From: CAZCZU01 sp964503475
GTDB lineage: Bacteria > Pseudomonadota > Zetaproteobacteria > Mariprofundales > Mariprofundaceae
Reading direction: 5' to 3'
Length of the DNA stretch: 60,862 nucleotides
NCBI GenBank assembly: GCA_964503475.1
Contig: CAZCZU010000012.1
Coordinates: 1 to 60,862, forward strand
Shown here: one piece after another, positions 8,405 through 16,916 of the stretch
Layout of the letters: every line of letters starts with the position of its first letter
Position numbering within the stretch: the stretch's first letter is position 1
Translations under genes and position numbers: made by a program
The notes under the pieces: generated by a model
What the model saw: the letters and a program-made list of their open reading frames with translations, nothing else
Told to the model about the DNA's origin: nothing
Database searches by the model: none

Positions 8405-8593
8405 TTACTCGGTATCCCCGGACGGGGATGTTGCATCGTTCGTTTCATCATTGGATTCGACAGCTTCCACCGCATCCTCTTCGGCGGCCTTGCCGCTGCG
8501 GCGCTCGAGCTTCTTCAGGCGCTTCTCTTCCGCCTTCTTCTGTTTGGCGAGTTCCTTCTGTCGTTTTTCGTATTTGAAATTGGGCCTGGCCAT
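8405..8593 (-). CDS. Small highly charged protein, function unknown
   Basis: A 62-residue protein with a Lys/Arg/Glu-rich helical first half (MARPNFKYEKRQKELAKQKK at the start) and an acidic Glu/Asp/Ser/Thr tail. The open frame continues upstream, but GGAGGTG just before ATG 8593 fixes this start. It has no membrane segment or recognised domain, and the first half could form a coiled coil or bind nucleic acid. The 98 bp separating it from the SDR gene are rich in inverted repeats. Confidence 0.7.
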   Translation of the reverse strand: MARPNFKYEKRQKELAKQKKAEEKRLKKLERRSGKAAEEDAVEAVESNDETNDATSPSGDTE

Positions 8594-8802
8594 GCGGCAC
8601 CTCCGGTTGTAATCGTGCCCAGTCAACAACGTGGTATGATGCCAGATAAGGCCATTGAGGCGGACAGGGCCATTCTGCCAAGCTTTGACGCTGCCGTCGC
8701 CTGGAATCCGGGCACCCCGCTTTACATCGACAGGCAATCGCCGTACGTTCGATTCGCACGCGGCATCCGGCCGCTCAATCAAGGAGCAACAGGCATACGA
8801 AC

Positions 8803-9720
8803 ATGGCGGTAGATCTCAGCAAATACCTGGTAATCGGCGTCTCCTCGCGCGCCCTGTTCGATCTCAGCCATGAAGATGAAATCTTCCGCACCCAGGGGCT
8901 GGAGGCGTACGAGGCCTACCAGCTGGAGAACGAGCACATCACGCTCAAGCCCGGCGCCGGTTTCCCGCTGATCAAGGCGATCCTGAACCTGAACAGCATC
9001 ATCCCGGACGAGCGCAAGACCGAGGTGGTGATCATGTCGCGCAACTCGGCCGACACCAGCCTGCGCATCTTCAACTCCATCGACCACTACGGGCTGGATA
9101 TCACGCGCGCGGCCCTGAGCGGCGGCGCCCAGCTCGCCCCCTACCTGCACGCCTTCAGTGTCGATCTTTTCCTCTCGCTGTATGAGGACGACGTGCAGGC
9201 GGCCGTGAATGCCGGCGTGGCTGCGGCCCTGCTCTATGCCAAGCCGGAGAACCCCAACCAGGAGGAGATCGACCAGATCCGCATCGCCTTCGATGGCGAT
9301 GCCGTGCTCTTCTCCGATGAATCCGAAAAGATTTACCAGACGCAGGGGCTGGAGGCCTTCATCCAGCACGAGAAGGAGAATGCCCGCAAACCGCTGCCGG
9401 CCGGCCCCTTCGCCAAGCTGCTGCAAACCATTTCCTACATTCAGGCCGAGCACAAATCGGCCCCCGCCCCGATCCGTACGGCACTGGTGACGGCCCGCAA
9501 CAGCCCGGCCCACGAGCGGGTGATCCGCACCCTGCGCGAATGGGGTGTGGAGCTGGATGAGACCTTCTTTTTGGGCGGCATGCCCAAGGCCGAGGTGCTG
9601 AAAGCCTTCCGGCCGCACATCTTCTTCGATGACCAGACGGTGCACTGCGACCACTCATCCAAAGTGGTGCCGACCGGGCGCGTACCCTACCGCTCCGAGG
9701 AAACACAGGACGATAGCTGA
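8803..9720 (+). CDS. Cytosolic 5'-nucleotidase (NT5C1/PF06189-like)
   Basis: A 305-residue protein resembling the 5'-nucleotidase family shared by some bacteria and vertebrate NT5C1, which dephosphorylates nucleoside monophosphates. Supporting segments are the N-terminal YLVIGVSSRALFDL, VVIMSRNSADT in the middle and IFFDDQ near the end. No signal peptide is present. Its stop overlaps the start of the next nucleotidase (TGATG), so the two are translated together. AAGGAG lies about 16 nt before the ATG, rather far, so initiation may be weak. Confidence 0.82.
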   Translation: MAVDLSKYLVIGVSSRALFDLSHEDEIFRTQGLEAYEAYQLENEHITLKPGAGFPLIKAILNLNSIIPDERKTEVVIMSRNSADTSLRIFNSIDHYGLDITRAALSGGAQLAPYLHAFSVDLFLSLYEDDVQAAVNAGVAAALLYAKPENPNQEEIDQIRIAFDGDAVLFSDESEKIYQTQGLEAFIQHEKENARKPLPAGPFAKLLQTISYIQAEHKSAPAPIRTALVTARNSPAHERVIRTLREWGVELDETFFLGGMPKAEVLKAFRPHIFFDDQTVHCDHSSKVVPTGRVPYRSEETQDDS

Positions 9721-10349
9721 TGCCGTTCGATCTGGCCGTCATCGATCTCGACAACACCCTCTACCGTGCCGACACCGGCGTCTTCGCCCGCATGGATGCA
9801 CGCATGACCGCCTTCATTGTACGTGAGCTGGGCGTGGACGAGGCGGAGGCGAATCGCCTGCGCCTGAAATACTGGCAGGAGTTCGGCACCACGCTGCGCG
9901 GCCTGATGCTCTACCACGGTATCGATGCCGAGGCCTTCCTGCACGAAGTACACGACATCAATGCCCACGAGTTGCTTTCGCCGGACCCGGACTTCGATGC
10001 GGCCCTGGCCCGCCTGCCCGGCCGCAAGGTGATCCACACCAACGGCATCCGCGAACACGCCGAGCGCATCCTTGCCGCCCTTGGCATCGGCCATCATTTC
10101 GAGCGCATCTACGACATTCGTTTCGATGCCGACTACCTGCCCAAACCGAACCGCGAGGTACTGGCCCGCCTGATTGAACTGGAAGGATCAACACCCGACC
10201 GGACGCTGGTAGTGGATGACATGGCCGACAATCTGACCCCAGCCAAAGAGCTCGGCTGCCGTACCGTCTGGATCACGCACGAACCGGATGGACACTGGGA
10301 CTACCACATTCCGTCGATGCACGGCCTGCCTGAGAAGTTCAGCGCTTAA
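9720..10349 (+). CDS. Pyrimidine 5'-nucleotidase, HAD family (SDT1-like)
   Basis: A 209-residue HAD phosphatase. The DxD nucleophile motif is in VIDLDNTLY at 8-16, motif II is VIHTNG near 103 and motif IV is LVVDDM near 162. It resembles pyrimidine 5'-nucleotidases of the SDT1 type, which act on UMP and CMP. It begins on the last base of the upstream nucleotidase gene. Together they suggest nucleotide salvage or pool control using two unrelated phosphatase folds. Confidence 0.87.
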   Translation: MPFDLAVIDLDNTLYRADTGVFARMDARMTAFIVRELGVDEAEANRLRLKYWQEFGTTLRGLMLYHGIDAEAFLHEVHDINAHELLSPDPDFDAALARLPGRKVIHTNGIREHAERILAALGIGHHFERIYDIRFDADYLPKPNREVLARLIELEGSTPDRTLVVDDMADNLTPAKELGCRTVWITHEPDGHWDYHIPSMHGLPEKFSA

Positions 10350-10383
10350 CTAAATCGTCTGAATGCATGGAGTGGAGGCAGCG

Positions 10384-10932
10384 TTGAAGCGAATAATTCT
10401 AATGCTATTTATTCTAATAGCTGCATCCGGTTGCGCCCCAAAAATGGGTGAAATCCACACCATGCCAAAGCTTGATAATAAAACGGCCGCTGAAATCTCC
10501 ATCATGCGAAACTACAACTTTGTTGGAGGAGCCATTCGACTTTATCCAACAGTTGATGGCAAAAAGATCGCAGGCCTATATACAAAACATCACGTCCAAT
10601 TTCAGTTAAAAGAAGGGAAACACACCTTCGGAGTAATGGCCCCCAATGTCGTCTTTGGATACTGGACAAAAGGAAACAGCATCGAAAAGGACATTGAAAC
10701 AAACAAGAAATATTACTTTCTACTTAGTCCAGGGATAGCAGGGATGGAGATCGAAGAGATCAACCAAAAAGAAGGATTGAAACGCATTTCATCTTCCACC
10801 TTCACTCAAACTGGGACCTTATCAGAAAACCAAGATCCAATTGGAAAAGTCCTTATGCCAATTGGAAAGGCCATGGGCTTAGATGAAGATGATGAAGGTT
10901 ATGCAATCAGCCCCAAACATTCCGAAGAATGA
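10384..10932 (+). CDS. Putative lipoprotein, AT-rich, function unknown
   Basis: A 182-residue protein with a lipoprotein signal (MKRIILMLFILIAASGC) and lipobox AASGC. I start it at TTG 10384, five bases after GGAGG; an ATG at 10363 is in frame but has no ribosome site. The rest resembles the short lipoproteins with a beta-rich domain in which a peptide scales a stress or size signal, but I recognise no family. Base composition and codons are clearly AT-richer than all neighbours, indicating recent acquisition. Confidence 0.7.
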   Translation: MKRIILMLFILIAASGCAPKMGEIHTMPKLDNKTAAEISIMRNYNFVGGAIRLYPTVDGKKIAGLYTKHHVQFQLKEGKHTFGVMAPNVVFGYWTKGNSIEKDIETNKKYYFLLSPGIAGMEIEEINQKEGLKRISSSTFTQTGTLSENQDPIGKVLMPIGKAMGLDEDDEGYAISPKHSEE

Positions 10933-10979
10933 TCGTCTGCTTTTAGCCTGAAGCTAAGATTCACTAACCAAGAACGCGG

Positions 10980-11873
10980 CTACTTCCTGCGTCGGGCGCG
11001 TGGATGAGCCGCATCGTAGACTTCGGTCAGCTTGTTGATGTCGAGATGGGTGTAGCGCTCGGTGGTGGCCAGCGAGGCGTGGCCGAGCAGCTCCTGGATG
11101 GCGCGCAGATCGACACCGCCGGCCAGCAGATGGGTGGCGAAGGAGTGGCGCAGCCGGTGCGGGGTGACGGACATATCGGCCCCCGTCTCCATGGCCCGAC
11201 TCTTTAGCATGCGCTGCACGCTGCGGGTGGTCAGGCGGCCGCCGCGCTGGTTGAGGAATACCGCCTCGCGATCACCGGGCTTAAGCATGCGCTCATCCAA
11301 CCACTGCTTGAGCAGCTTGGTCACGCCGGCCGGCATCGGCACGATGCGCTCCTTGCGCCCCTTGCCGAGCACGCGCAGCTCGGCCACCTCCAGATGCACA
11401 TCGGCAATATTGAGGCCCACCGCCTCGGAGACGCGCAGGCCGCAGCCGTACATCACGGCCAGCAGAGCCGCATCGCGCAGCTCGGAGGCGGCATCCGTCT
11501 CGTGCAGAAGCTGTTCGGTCTGCTCCGGCGGCAGGGTACGTGGCAGGCGCCTGGCCTGCTTGGGCGGGCGCACACCGGAGGCGATATTCTTTTCGGCCTG
11601 CCCCGTCTGCACGGCGGCATCGAAGAAGCTGCGCAGGGCGGAGAGGCGACGGGCGAGGGTGGCCGGAGAGAGCCCTTGGGCATGGCCGGCCACGACCCAG
11701 TCCTGCACCTGGCGGCGGCTGATGGCGGAAAGCGGCACATCGCCGCAATGCTCGAGAAAACGGCTCAGATCACGACGGTAGTTGCTGACGGTATGGCCCG
11801 AGGCATTGCGCACCTCGGCCAGGTCGCGCAGGAAGCGCTCGATGGCCGCGGAGAGGGTCGGCTCAGTCGCCAT
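10980..11873 (-). CDS. xerC: Tyrosine recombinase XerC
   Basis: Site-specific recombinase that with XerD resolves chromosome dimers at dif. In 297 residues it shows an N-terminal SAM-like domain and the catalytic set Arg (GCGLRVSEAVGL), HxLRH (HRLRHSFATHLL), His in LGHAS and Tyr in ERYTHLD. The ending YDAAHPRA is typical of XerC. I start at ATG 11873, which overlaps the end of the DUF484-GGDEF gene by 11 nt; the longer open frame upstream is that gene's shadow. Confidence 0.93.
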   Translation of the reverse strand: MATEPTLSAAIERFLRDLAEVRNASGHTVSNYRRDLSRFLEHCGDVPLSAISRRQVQDWVVAGHAQGLSPATLARRLSALRSFFDAAVQTGQAEKNIASGVRPPKQARRLPRTLPPEQTEQLLHETDAASELRDAALLAVMYGCGLRVSEAVGLNIADVHLEVAELRVLGKGRKERIVPMPAGVTKLLKQWLDERMLKPGDREAVFLNQRGGRLTTRSVQRMLKSRAMETGADMSVTPHRLRHSFATHLLAGGVDLRAIQELLGHASLATTERYTHLDINKLTEVYDAAHPRARRRK

Positions 11874-12984
11874 CCCCGTCCCGACCGGTGTACTCGATAC
11901 GCGAGCCCCCCAGGGCCTTGGCGACATACATCGCCTGATCCGCTTCGGCAATCAGGCTTTTGACCGAGCATTCGCGATCGCCATCGATATAGGTGACGCC
12001 CATGCTGATACCCAGGCGACTCCCTTCGACCTCGATCCTGCCGCATGCCGCCACGATGCCTTCGGCGATCTCGGTGATCTTGTCGCGGCCGCAGCCCGGC
12101 ACCAGCAGCACGAACTCATCGCCGCTCATGCGTACCAGCGGATCCTGGGTACGGACGAAATCGCGGGCGATATCGACCACGCGGGTAAGCAGGTCGTTGC
12201 CAAAGTCGTCGCCCATGCGCTCATTGATGGCGGTGAAATCGTCGATATCGAAATAGAGCGCTGCCACCGGCACGCCCTTGCCGAACCACTGCGACAACGG
12301 CTGGTGGCTGTGCGGCTGCAGGAAACGGCGGTTGTGGGTGCCGGTGAGCGTATCGGTGACGGCAAGGCGGGCCAGGCGCTCCCGCGACACGGCATTCTCG
12401 AGCGTGAGCCCGACCACCTGGGCCAGATGCTGCAGGAAATCGGTGCCCTGCTCCGGGCCGAAGCGATCCGATTCGATCGAGCCCAGCCCCAGCACACCGA
12501 ACGGGCGGGCCGGATTACCGAGCACCAGCAGGGCGATGGAAGCGAGGTGGCCGTCCCTTGGCTCCAGCCAGTCGAAGTTGCGCTCCTCGCTGAGGGCGAT
12601 CAGCCAGACCTGGCGCCCGGCCAGCCCCATCTGCTCGATCTCGCCCCGCTCCAGCCAGACCAGGTCATTCTCGGAGATGCCATCGAGCTGGCAATTGCCG
12701 ACGAAGCTGGTGTGATCGAACCAGAGGCGCACCATATCGAGTGAAAAGCCGGTGCGCAGGCCGCGCAGGAGCGTGAAACACATGTCTTCCGGGTCGGTCG
12801 CCGCCAGCACATGCGACTCCAGCTCGAAGAGGCGGGCGAAGAGCTGCTCGTTCTCGCGCAGCCTTTTCATCACATCGGCGACATAGCGGCGCAGCTCGCG
12901 ATTCTCCTCGGCCAGCTTCTGCATGCGCAGCGTGGAGATATCCTTCACGCCGCCGCCTTTGCTCCCCCCCTTGATATCACTCAC
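11863..12984 (-). CDS. DUF484 (GAF-like) and GGDEF diguanylate cyclase
   Basis: A 373-residue cytoplasmic protein. Residues about 15-200 look like the DUF484 GAF-like domain that is often encoded just before xerC. Residues 205-370 are a GGDEF domain with active-site variant SGDEF at 287-291 and an upstream RTQD inhibitory site. It should make cyclic di-GMP and be product-inhibited. The start is GTG 12984, overlapping the previous stop (GTGA). A c-di-GMP receptor of PilZ type is encoded at 58176-58514. Confidence 0.85.
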   Translation of the reverse strand: MSDIKGGSKGGGVKDISTLRMQKLAEENRELRRYVADVMKRLRENEQLFARLFELESHVLAATDPEDMCFTLLRGLRTGFSLDMVRLWFDHTSFVGNCQLDGISENDLVWLERGEIEQMGLAGRQVWLIALSEERNFDWLEPRDGHLASIALLVLGNPARPFGVLGLGSIESDRFGPEQGTDFLQHLAQVVGLTLENAVSRERLARLAVTDTLTGTHNRRFLQPHSHQPLSQWFGKGVPVAALYFDIDDFTAINERMGDDFGNDLLTRVVDIARDFVRTQDPLVRMSGDEFVLLVPGCGRDKITEIAEGIVAACGRIEVEGSRLGISMGVTYIDGDRECSVKSLIAEADQAMYVAKALGGSRIEYTGRDGDGD

Positions 12985-13394
12985 TTGTCGACACTCTCTT
13001 CGAGCAGAATGCGCCACGGGGCATCGGCACCCTTGCGGGCCATGTAGAGGCGCTTGCGACTGCGATCCTCGTAGTTGTTCGACAGGTAGTGCTGATTGAA
13101 CTCGACCACCACAACCTCCCCTTCCGGCCACCGGCTCGGATCGCGCACGATACTCATATCGGAGAGCTCGACCTTAACGAAGCTCTTGTTGGCATTGACG
13201 CGCCGCTTGTAGGCCTTCCACGCGGTGAAATTACGCCGTCCGGCATGGAACTCCGGGTCGTAATGCGAGAAGTAGGCCTCATTATCGAGCGAGGACCAGT
13301 CCCGCTTCCAGCTATCGATGGCCTGCTTCACCGAGGCGAGCAGCGCATCGCGTTTGGCATCGGCATTGAAGGTGAAGTCCTGGCCGACGATCAC
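12981..13394 (-). CDS. NTF2-like (Cds6 C-terminal type) domain, cut off from the L,D-transpeptidase
   Basis: This frame continues the L,D-transpeptidase frame: between them lie only an in-frame TAG (13410-13412) and five sense codons. It encodes an NTF2-like domain with W.RDW...D..AYFSHY and WKAYKRRVNANKSFVKVEL, the same domain that ends the neighbouring TPR protein. Any independent start would be GTG 13394 with no ribosome site. I read it as the detached C-terminus of one 430-residue protein. It would be lost unless the stop is read through. Confidence 0.7.
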   Translation of the reverse strand: MIVGQDFTFNADAKRDALLASVKQAIDSWKRDWSSLDNEAYFSHYDPEFHAGRRNFTAWKAYKRRVNANKSFVKVELSDMSIVRDPSRWPEGEVVVVEFNQHYLSNNYEDRSRKRLYMARKGADAPWRILLEESVDK

Positions 13395-13409
13395 CCAGCT
13401 GTGCCCCAG

Positions 13410-14273
13410 CTACACATGATCGGCCATGGCCAGCAGGCGTGAATTGGGCAGGGCGAAACAGCCTTTGGTATCGCGCGGCGGACGGCGATTCACCCCTTCC
13501 GGGTAGCCGTGCATCCAGATGCCGTAGCCATTCTTGTGGTGCAGACGATCCAGTTCGTTCGGGTAATCGATCGGGAAAGCGACCGGGCCATACCTGGCCT
13601 CCAGCCCCTTGCCCTGCAGCTTTTTCACGAAACGGTAAACGCCGTTGGGGGTGCGGGCATCGCCGCTCTTCTCCTTGTCGCCGCTCTTCGCGCCGGTGAC
13701 GACATACTCGTCGGCCACGCGCCGGAACTTGCCATCCTTGCCACGCTCATAAACGAACATGCGCGAACGCGCCTTGTCGACCATGAACACGCTGTGCACC
13801 GAAGGGCCCAGCTGCAGCAGGTCCATCGGATCGCCGTAGACACCGTCGAGGCGATCGACAAAGGCGTGCAGCCGCACATCGGCCTCGGCCAGCCCCGGCG
13901 AAAGATCGGCCTCCTCCAGCTGCTGCTGCGGCCCCTGCAGGTTGCGGGCGTAGTTGCCGGCCCGGGCCACGGCCTGCACGGCCGAACGGCGATGCGCCTC
14001 GGCCTCCAGCAGCGCCACCAGCGGATCGTGGCCGTCATCGCCCGATTTCAGGTAATCGAGTGCCTGGTCGGGTTGCCCCTGCTTCAGGGCAATCGTGGCC
14101 TGCAACAGCACGCGCTCGCCGGCCGGCATATGGCGTACCATATCCGCTTTGCCGGACTGCAGGGCCTGCATGGCGCGCAGGCTGGTTTCGGGATCAAGAT
14201 CGGCTGCCCGGGCCTGCAGCGGCACCCAGAGCGCTGCTGCAACCGCGACCGCCGCCGCTCTTTTCATCTTCAC
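13410..14273 (-). CDS. L,D-transpeptidase (YkuD/YafK-type), truncated by an in-frame TAG
   Basis: A periplasmic peptidoglycan L,D-transpeptidase with a signal peptide in the first 23 residues. YkuD-type catalytic residues are visible: His255 (WMHGYPE) and Cys272 (DTKGCFALPN). The start is GTG 14273, overlapping the TPR gene stop (GTGA). The frame ends at TAG 13410-13412, and the same frame continues after it into the domain at 12981-13394. CAG (Gln) is the likely ancestral codon. The catalytic domain is complete, so this half could still be active. Confidence 0.8.
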   Translation of the reverse strand: MKMKRAAAVAVAAALWVPLQARAADLDPETSLRAMQALQSGKADMVRHMPAGERVLLQATIALKQGQPDQALDYLKSGDDGHDPLVALLEAEAHRRSAVQAVARAGNYARNLQGPQQQLEEADLSPGLAEADVRLHAFVDRLDGVYGDPMDLLQLGPSVHSVFMVDKARSRMFVYERGKDGKFRRVADEYVVTGAKSGDKEKSGDARTPNGVYRFVKKLQGKGLEARYGPVAFPIDYPNELDRLHHKNGYGIWMHGYPEGVNRRPPRDTKGCFALPNSRLLAMADHV

Positions 14274-15364
14274 TTGCTTGCCTCTCGTACAATCTTCCAG
14301 CCCTGATCGTCGTGTCTCAGGGTCAGCACCTTGTTATCGTCGCTCTTGTAGGTATCGGAACGAAAATGCTGCCGAAACGAGGCCTGGGCCATCAGGCCGT
14401 CGATATCGATATGCAGCTTTTCGATCGCCACCTTGATAAAGCGCTTGTTGCCGATCACCCGGCGCTTGTACTGCTTCCATGCTTCCAGGGTCTCGAAACG
14501 ATCCCCCGGTTTATAGTTGTCGGCGTAGGCCGCGAAGTAGCCGTCCATATCCCTGGCCGACCAGGCCTTGCGCCACGCCTCGATCGTCGCTGCCACCAGC
14601 GCCTTGCTGCCCGGGGCCGCTTCGGCCGGGGCCTTGGCCGTTGCCGGCTTTGCCGTCTCAGGCGTCGCCACCGGCGCTTGCATGGCCGGCTTTTCAACCG
14701 GCTTCGGCGCTGCCGGGCTGGCGGTCACCGCGACTGTCGTCTTATCCTTGCCGGGCTGCGCCGTCAGAGGCTTCGCCTCTGGGGTCGGCTGCTGCACCGG
14801 CTTCGCCTTGCGGGTCTGCTGCCGCGACGTATCCGCAACCGGCCCGGCCGCGGCCAGAGCCGCATGCGGATCGCGCACCTGCAGCAGGCGGGCATAGCGC
14901 TCGGCCAGGGCCGGGCGCTGCTCGCGCTCCAGGGCCCGGCGATAATACGCCAGAGCCAGCTTCAAATGAAGATCGCCCAGATTCTCTTCGGTGGCCGCAT
15001 GGCCGGGGCGCTTCTGCAGCGACTGCTCCAGCTCCTGCACCGCCGACTGCACATCGTCGAGCTGGTTGTAGATGGCCGCCAGGTTGTCGTGCGGCTCGGC
15101 CAGCTTCGGTCGCAGCTCGATGACGCGCCGGAATGCCGAGATGGCCCGCTGATAGCGTTTATCCTGCGTCTCGGCCACGCCGAGCAGGAACCAGGCCTCG
15201 TAATCGCGCGGCTCCTGCTGCACATGCCGGCGCAGCATATCGGCCGCCGTCGCGGCCCTTCCGGCCTCCAGTGCCTGCTTCGCCTCCTGCACCGTCCCGG
15301 CAAATGCCAGCGGCTGCACCAGTATCGTCAGCCCGATCACGGCCAGTGCGGCAAAGCGGCTCAT
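14270..15364 (-). CDS. Periplasmic TPR protein with NTF2-like (Cds6-type) C-terminal domain
   Basis: A 364-residue protein. A signal peptide covers residues 1-22 and TPR-type helices about 25-160 (AWFLLGVAETQDKRYQRAIS). A Pro/Ala/Lys-rich linker spans about 165-250. The last 110 residues form an NTF2-like domain with EAWKQYKRRVIGNKRFIKV. That domain is a paralogue of the one after the next gene's stop codon. It overlaps neighbours by 4 nt on both sides. I infer a peptidoglycan-associated scaffold working with the L,D-transpeptidase. Confidence 0.8.
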   Translation of the reverse strand: MSRFAALAVIGLTILVQPLAFAGTVQEAKQALEAGRAATAADMLRRHVQQEPRDYEAWFLLGVAETQDKRYQRAISAFRRVIELRPKLAEPHDNLAAIYNQLDDVQSAVQELEQSLQKRPGHAATEENLGDLHLKLALAYYRRALEREQRPALAERYARLLQVRDPHAALAAAGPVADTSRQQTRKAKPVQQPTPEAKPLTAQPGKDKTTVAVTASPAAPKPVEKPAMQAPVATPETAKPATAKAPAEAAPGSKALVAATIEAWRKAWSARDMDGYFAAYADNYKPGDRFETLEAWKQYKRRVIGNKRFIKVAIEKLHIDIDGLMAQASFRQHFRSDTYKSDDNKVLTLRHDDQGWKIVREASK

Positions 15365-15981
15365 GCACCCGGCTCCTTCGGCTTCGGCCCGATCATGCCG
15401 CCGGAGAGGACGATCTTCATCCCCTCCTCGACGCTGATATCGAGCTCCTTCAGACGCGAGGCCGGCACATAGAGCAGCCAGCCCGAGGTGGGGATCGGCG
15501 TGGTCGGGATAAAGACCGAAACCAGTACCTCCGCCTCGCCATCCACCTCGCCGGGCCAGGCCGCTTCGCCGGTGACAAAGCCGATGGTCCAGCTGTCATC
15601 CTTGGGGAACGGCACCAGCACCACCCGCTGGAAGGCCTTGCCGCTGCCGGAGAGCAGCGCCTCCATCAGCTGTTTGACGGCATGGTGAATCGAGCGAATG
15701 ATCGGAATGCGATCCATCAGCATATCGATCCAGCCCATGAAATGGGTGCCGATGAAATTGGTCACCAGCATACCGACCGTGATCACCACCAGCAGGGTCG
15801 CCAGCACGCCCAGCCCCGGCACATGCATGCCGAGCAGCGTATCGGGCTGCAGATGGTGCGGAAGCAGGGCGATGGCCCGGTCAGAGAGGCCGATAAACCA
15901 GGAGACCAGCATGATCGTCACCACCACCGGTGTGATGGCGATGATGCCGGCGATCAAATATTTGCGCAGGGCGGCGATCAC
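15361..15981 (-). CDS. DUF502 family inner-membrane protein
   Basis: A 206-residue member of the DUF502 family, with two hydrophobic segments (about 8-30 and 55-80) and the conserved RIPIIRSIHHAVKQ stretch after the second. The function of the family is unknown. The start is GTG 15981, overlapping the deacetylase stop by 4 nt. The much longer upstream frame only mirrors that gene. It is an inner-membrane component of the run from ctpA to xerC. Confidence 0.85.
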   Translation of the reverse strand: MIAALRKYLIAGIIAITPVVVTIMLVSWFIGLSDRAIALLPHHLQPDTLLGMHVPGLGVLATLLVVITVGMLVTNFIGTHFMGWIDMLMDRIPIIRSIHHAVKQLMEALLSGSGKAFQRVVLVPFPKDDSWTIGFVTGEAAWPGEVDGEAEVLVSVFIPTTPIPTSGWLLYVPASRLKELDISVEEGMKIVLSGGMIGPKPKEPGA

Positions 15982-16898
15982 CCCGCCTTCTCCGGCGTGG
16001 CTGCATGCAGCAGCGTCGTCACCCTGCGCATATGGCCGTAATCGCTTTTGGGGACCTGATGCTCGAGGAAATCGAGCGTTTCGGCATGCGGATGGGCAAT
16101 CATGATGCAGCCTCCCTTCTGCCGGGCGCAACGCATGCCGGCACGCCAGGCGCGCTGCATATCCTCGAGATTGGTCGTATTGTCGAGAAAGACGCGCCGC
16201 TCACCCCAGACGAGGCCGTGTTCGGCGGCGATATCGGCGGCCACCGATTTACCCGAAGTCTTGGAATCGAGGAAGAAGAGCCCCTGCTTGCGGCACTCGT
16301 CCATCACCCAGTTCATTGCATCGGGCTGCGCGGTCAAAAAGGAGCCCATGTGGTTGTTCACACCCACGGCATAGGGCACCTGCTTCAGAGCCGACTCGAA
16401 CTTCGCCCGGATGGTCTGCTCATCCATGCTGCCGCGCAGGAAGGAGTTGTCCATTTTGGCGCGGTAATGCGGATTAGCCGGCTCCATCGGCAGATGCAGC
16501 ATCACCACATTGCCATGCGCATGGGCCAGCTCGGCTGCCTCGCGCGCACTCGGTGCATCCGGCAGCACCGAGATGGCAACGGGGAAAGGAAGCTTCAGCA
16601 AGCGGCGCAGGGCCGGAAGATCGTAGCCGACATCGTCCAGCACCAGGGCCAGGCCGTTTTGCGCTTCCGCCGGCGGCGTCACCTTCGGCTCGACGATCGC
16701 CTCGACCACCGGCGCCGGCGGCACGTAGCTGAAATCCTCGAAGACGGGGGCCGGGCTATCGACACCCAGCGAGTGCTGCGGATGTGTCTGCCGGGGGTGC
16801 TCCGGCTGCATCAGCAACCAGAGCGCCGCGACCAGCAGAACAAACAGCAACAGCAGCGTGACATAGAGCCAGCGCGGTGGCGGGGACCCTCGCTTCAT
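15978..16898 (-). CDS. Divergent polysaccharide deacetylase family protein
   Basis: A 306-residue protein anchored by a hydrophobic segment at about 10-30, followed by a Pro-rich linker and a divergent NodB-like barrel (LALVLDDVGYD, NVVMLHLPMEP, VGVNNHMGS, FFLDSKTS). The family is usually encoded after envC and ctpA, as here, suggesting a role in cell-wall remodelling at the septum. Metal-binding residues differ from true deacetylases, so the activity is uncertain. Eighteen bases separate it from ctpA. Confidence 0.85.
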   Translation of the reverse strand: MKRGSPPPRWLYVTLLLLFVLLVAALWLLMQPEHPRQTHPQHSLGVDSPAPVFEDFSYVPPAPVVEAIVEPKVTPPAEAQNGLALVLDDVGYDLPALRRLLKLPFPVAISVLPDAPSAREAAELAHAHGNVVMLHLPMEPANPHYRAKMDNSFLRGSMDEQTIRAKFESALKQVPYAVGVNNHMGSFLTAQPDAMNWVMDECRKQGLFFLDSKTSGKSVAADIAAEHGLVWGERRVFLDNTTNLEDMQRAWRAGMRCARQKGGCIMIAHPHAETLDFLEHQVPKSDYGHMRRVTTLLHAATPEKAG

Positions 16899-16916
16899 CG
16901 GATTACGGGCGCCGCA

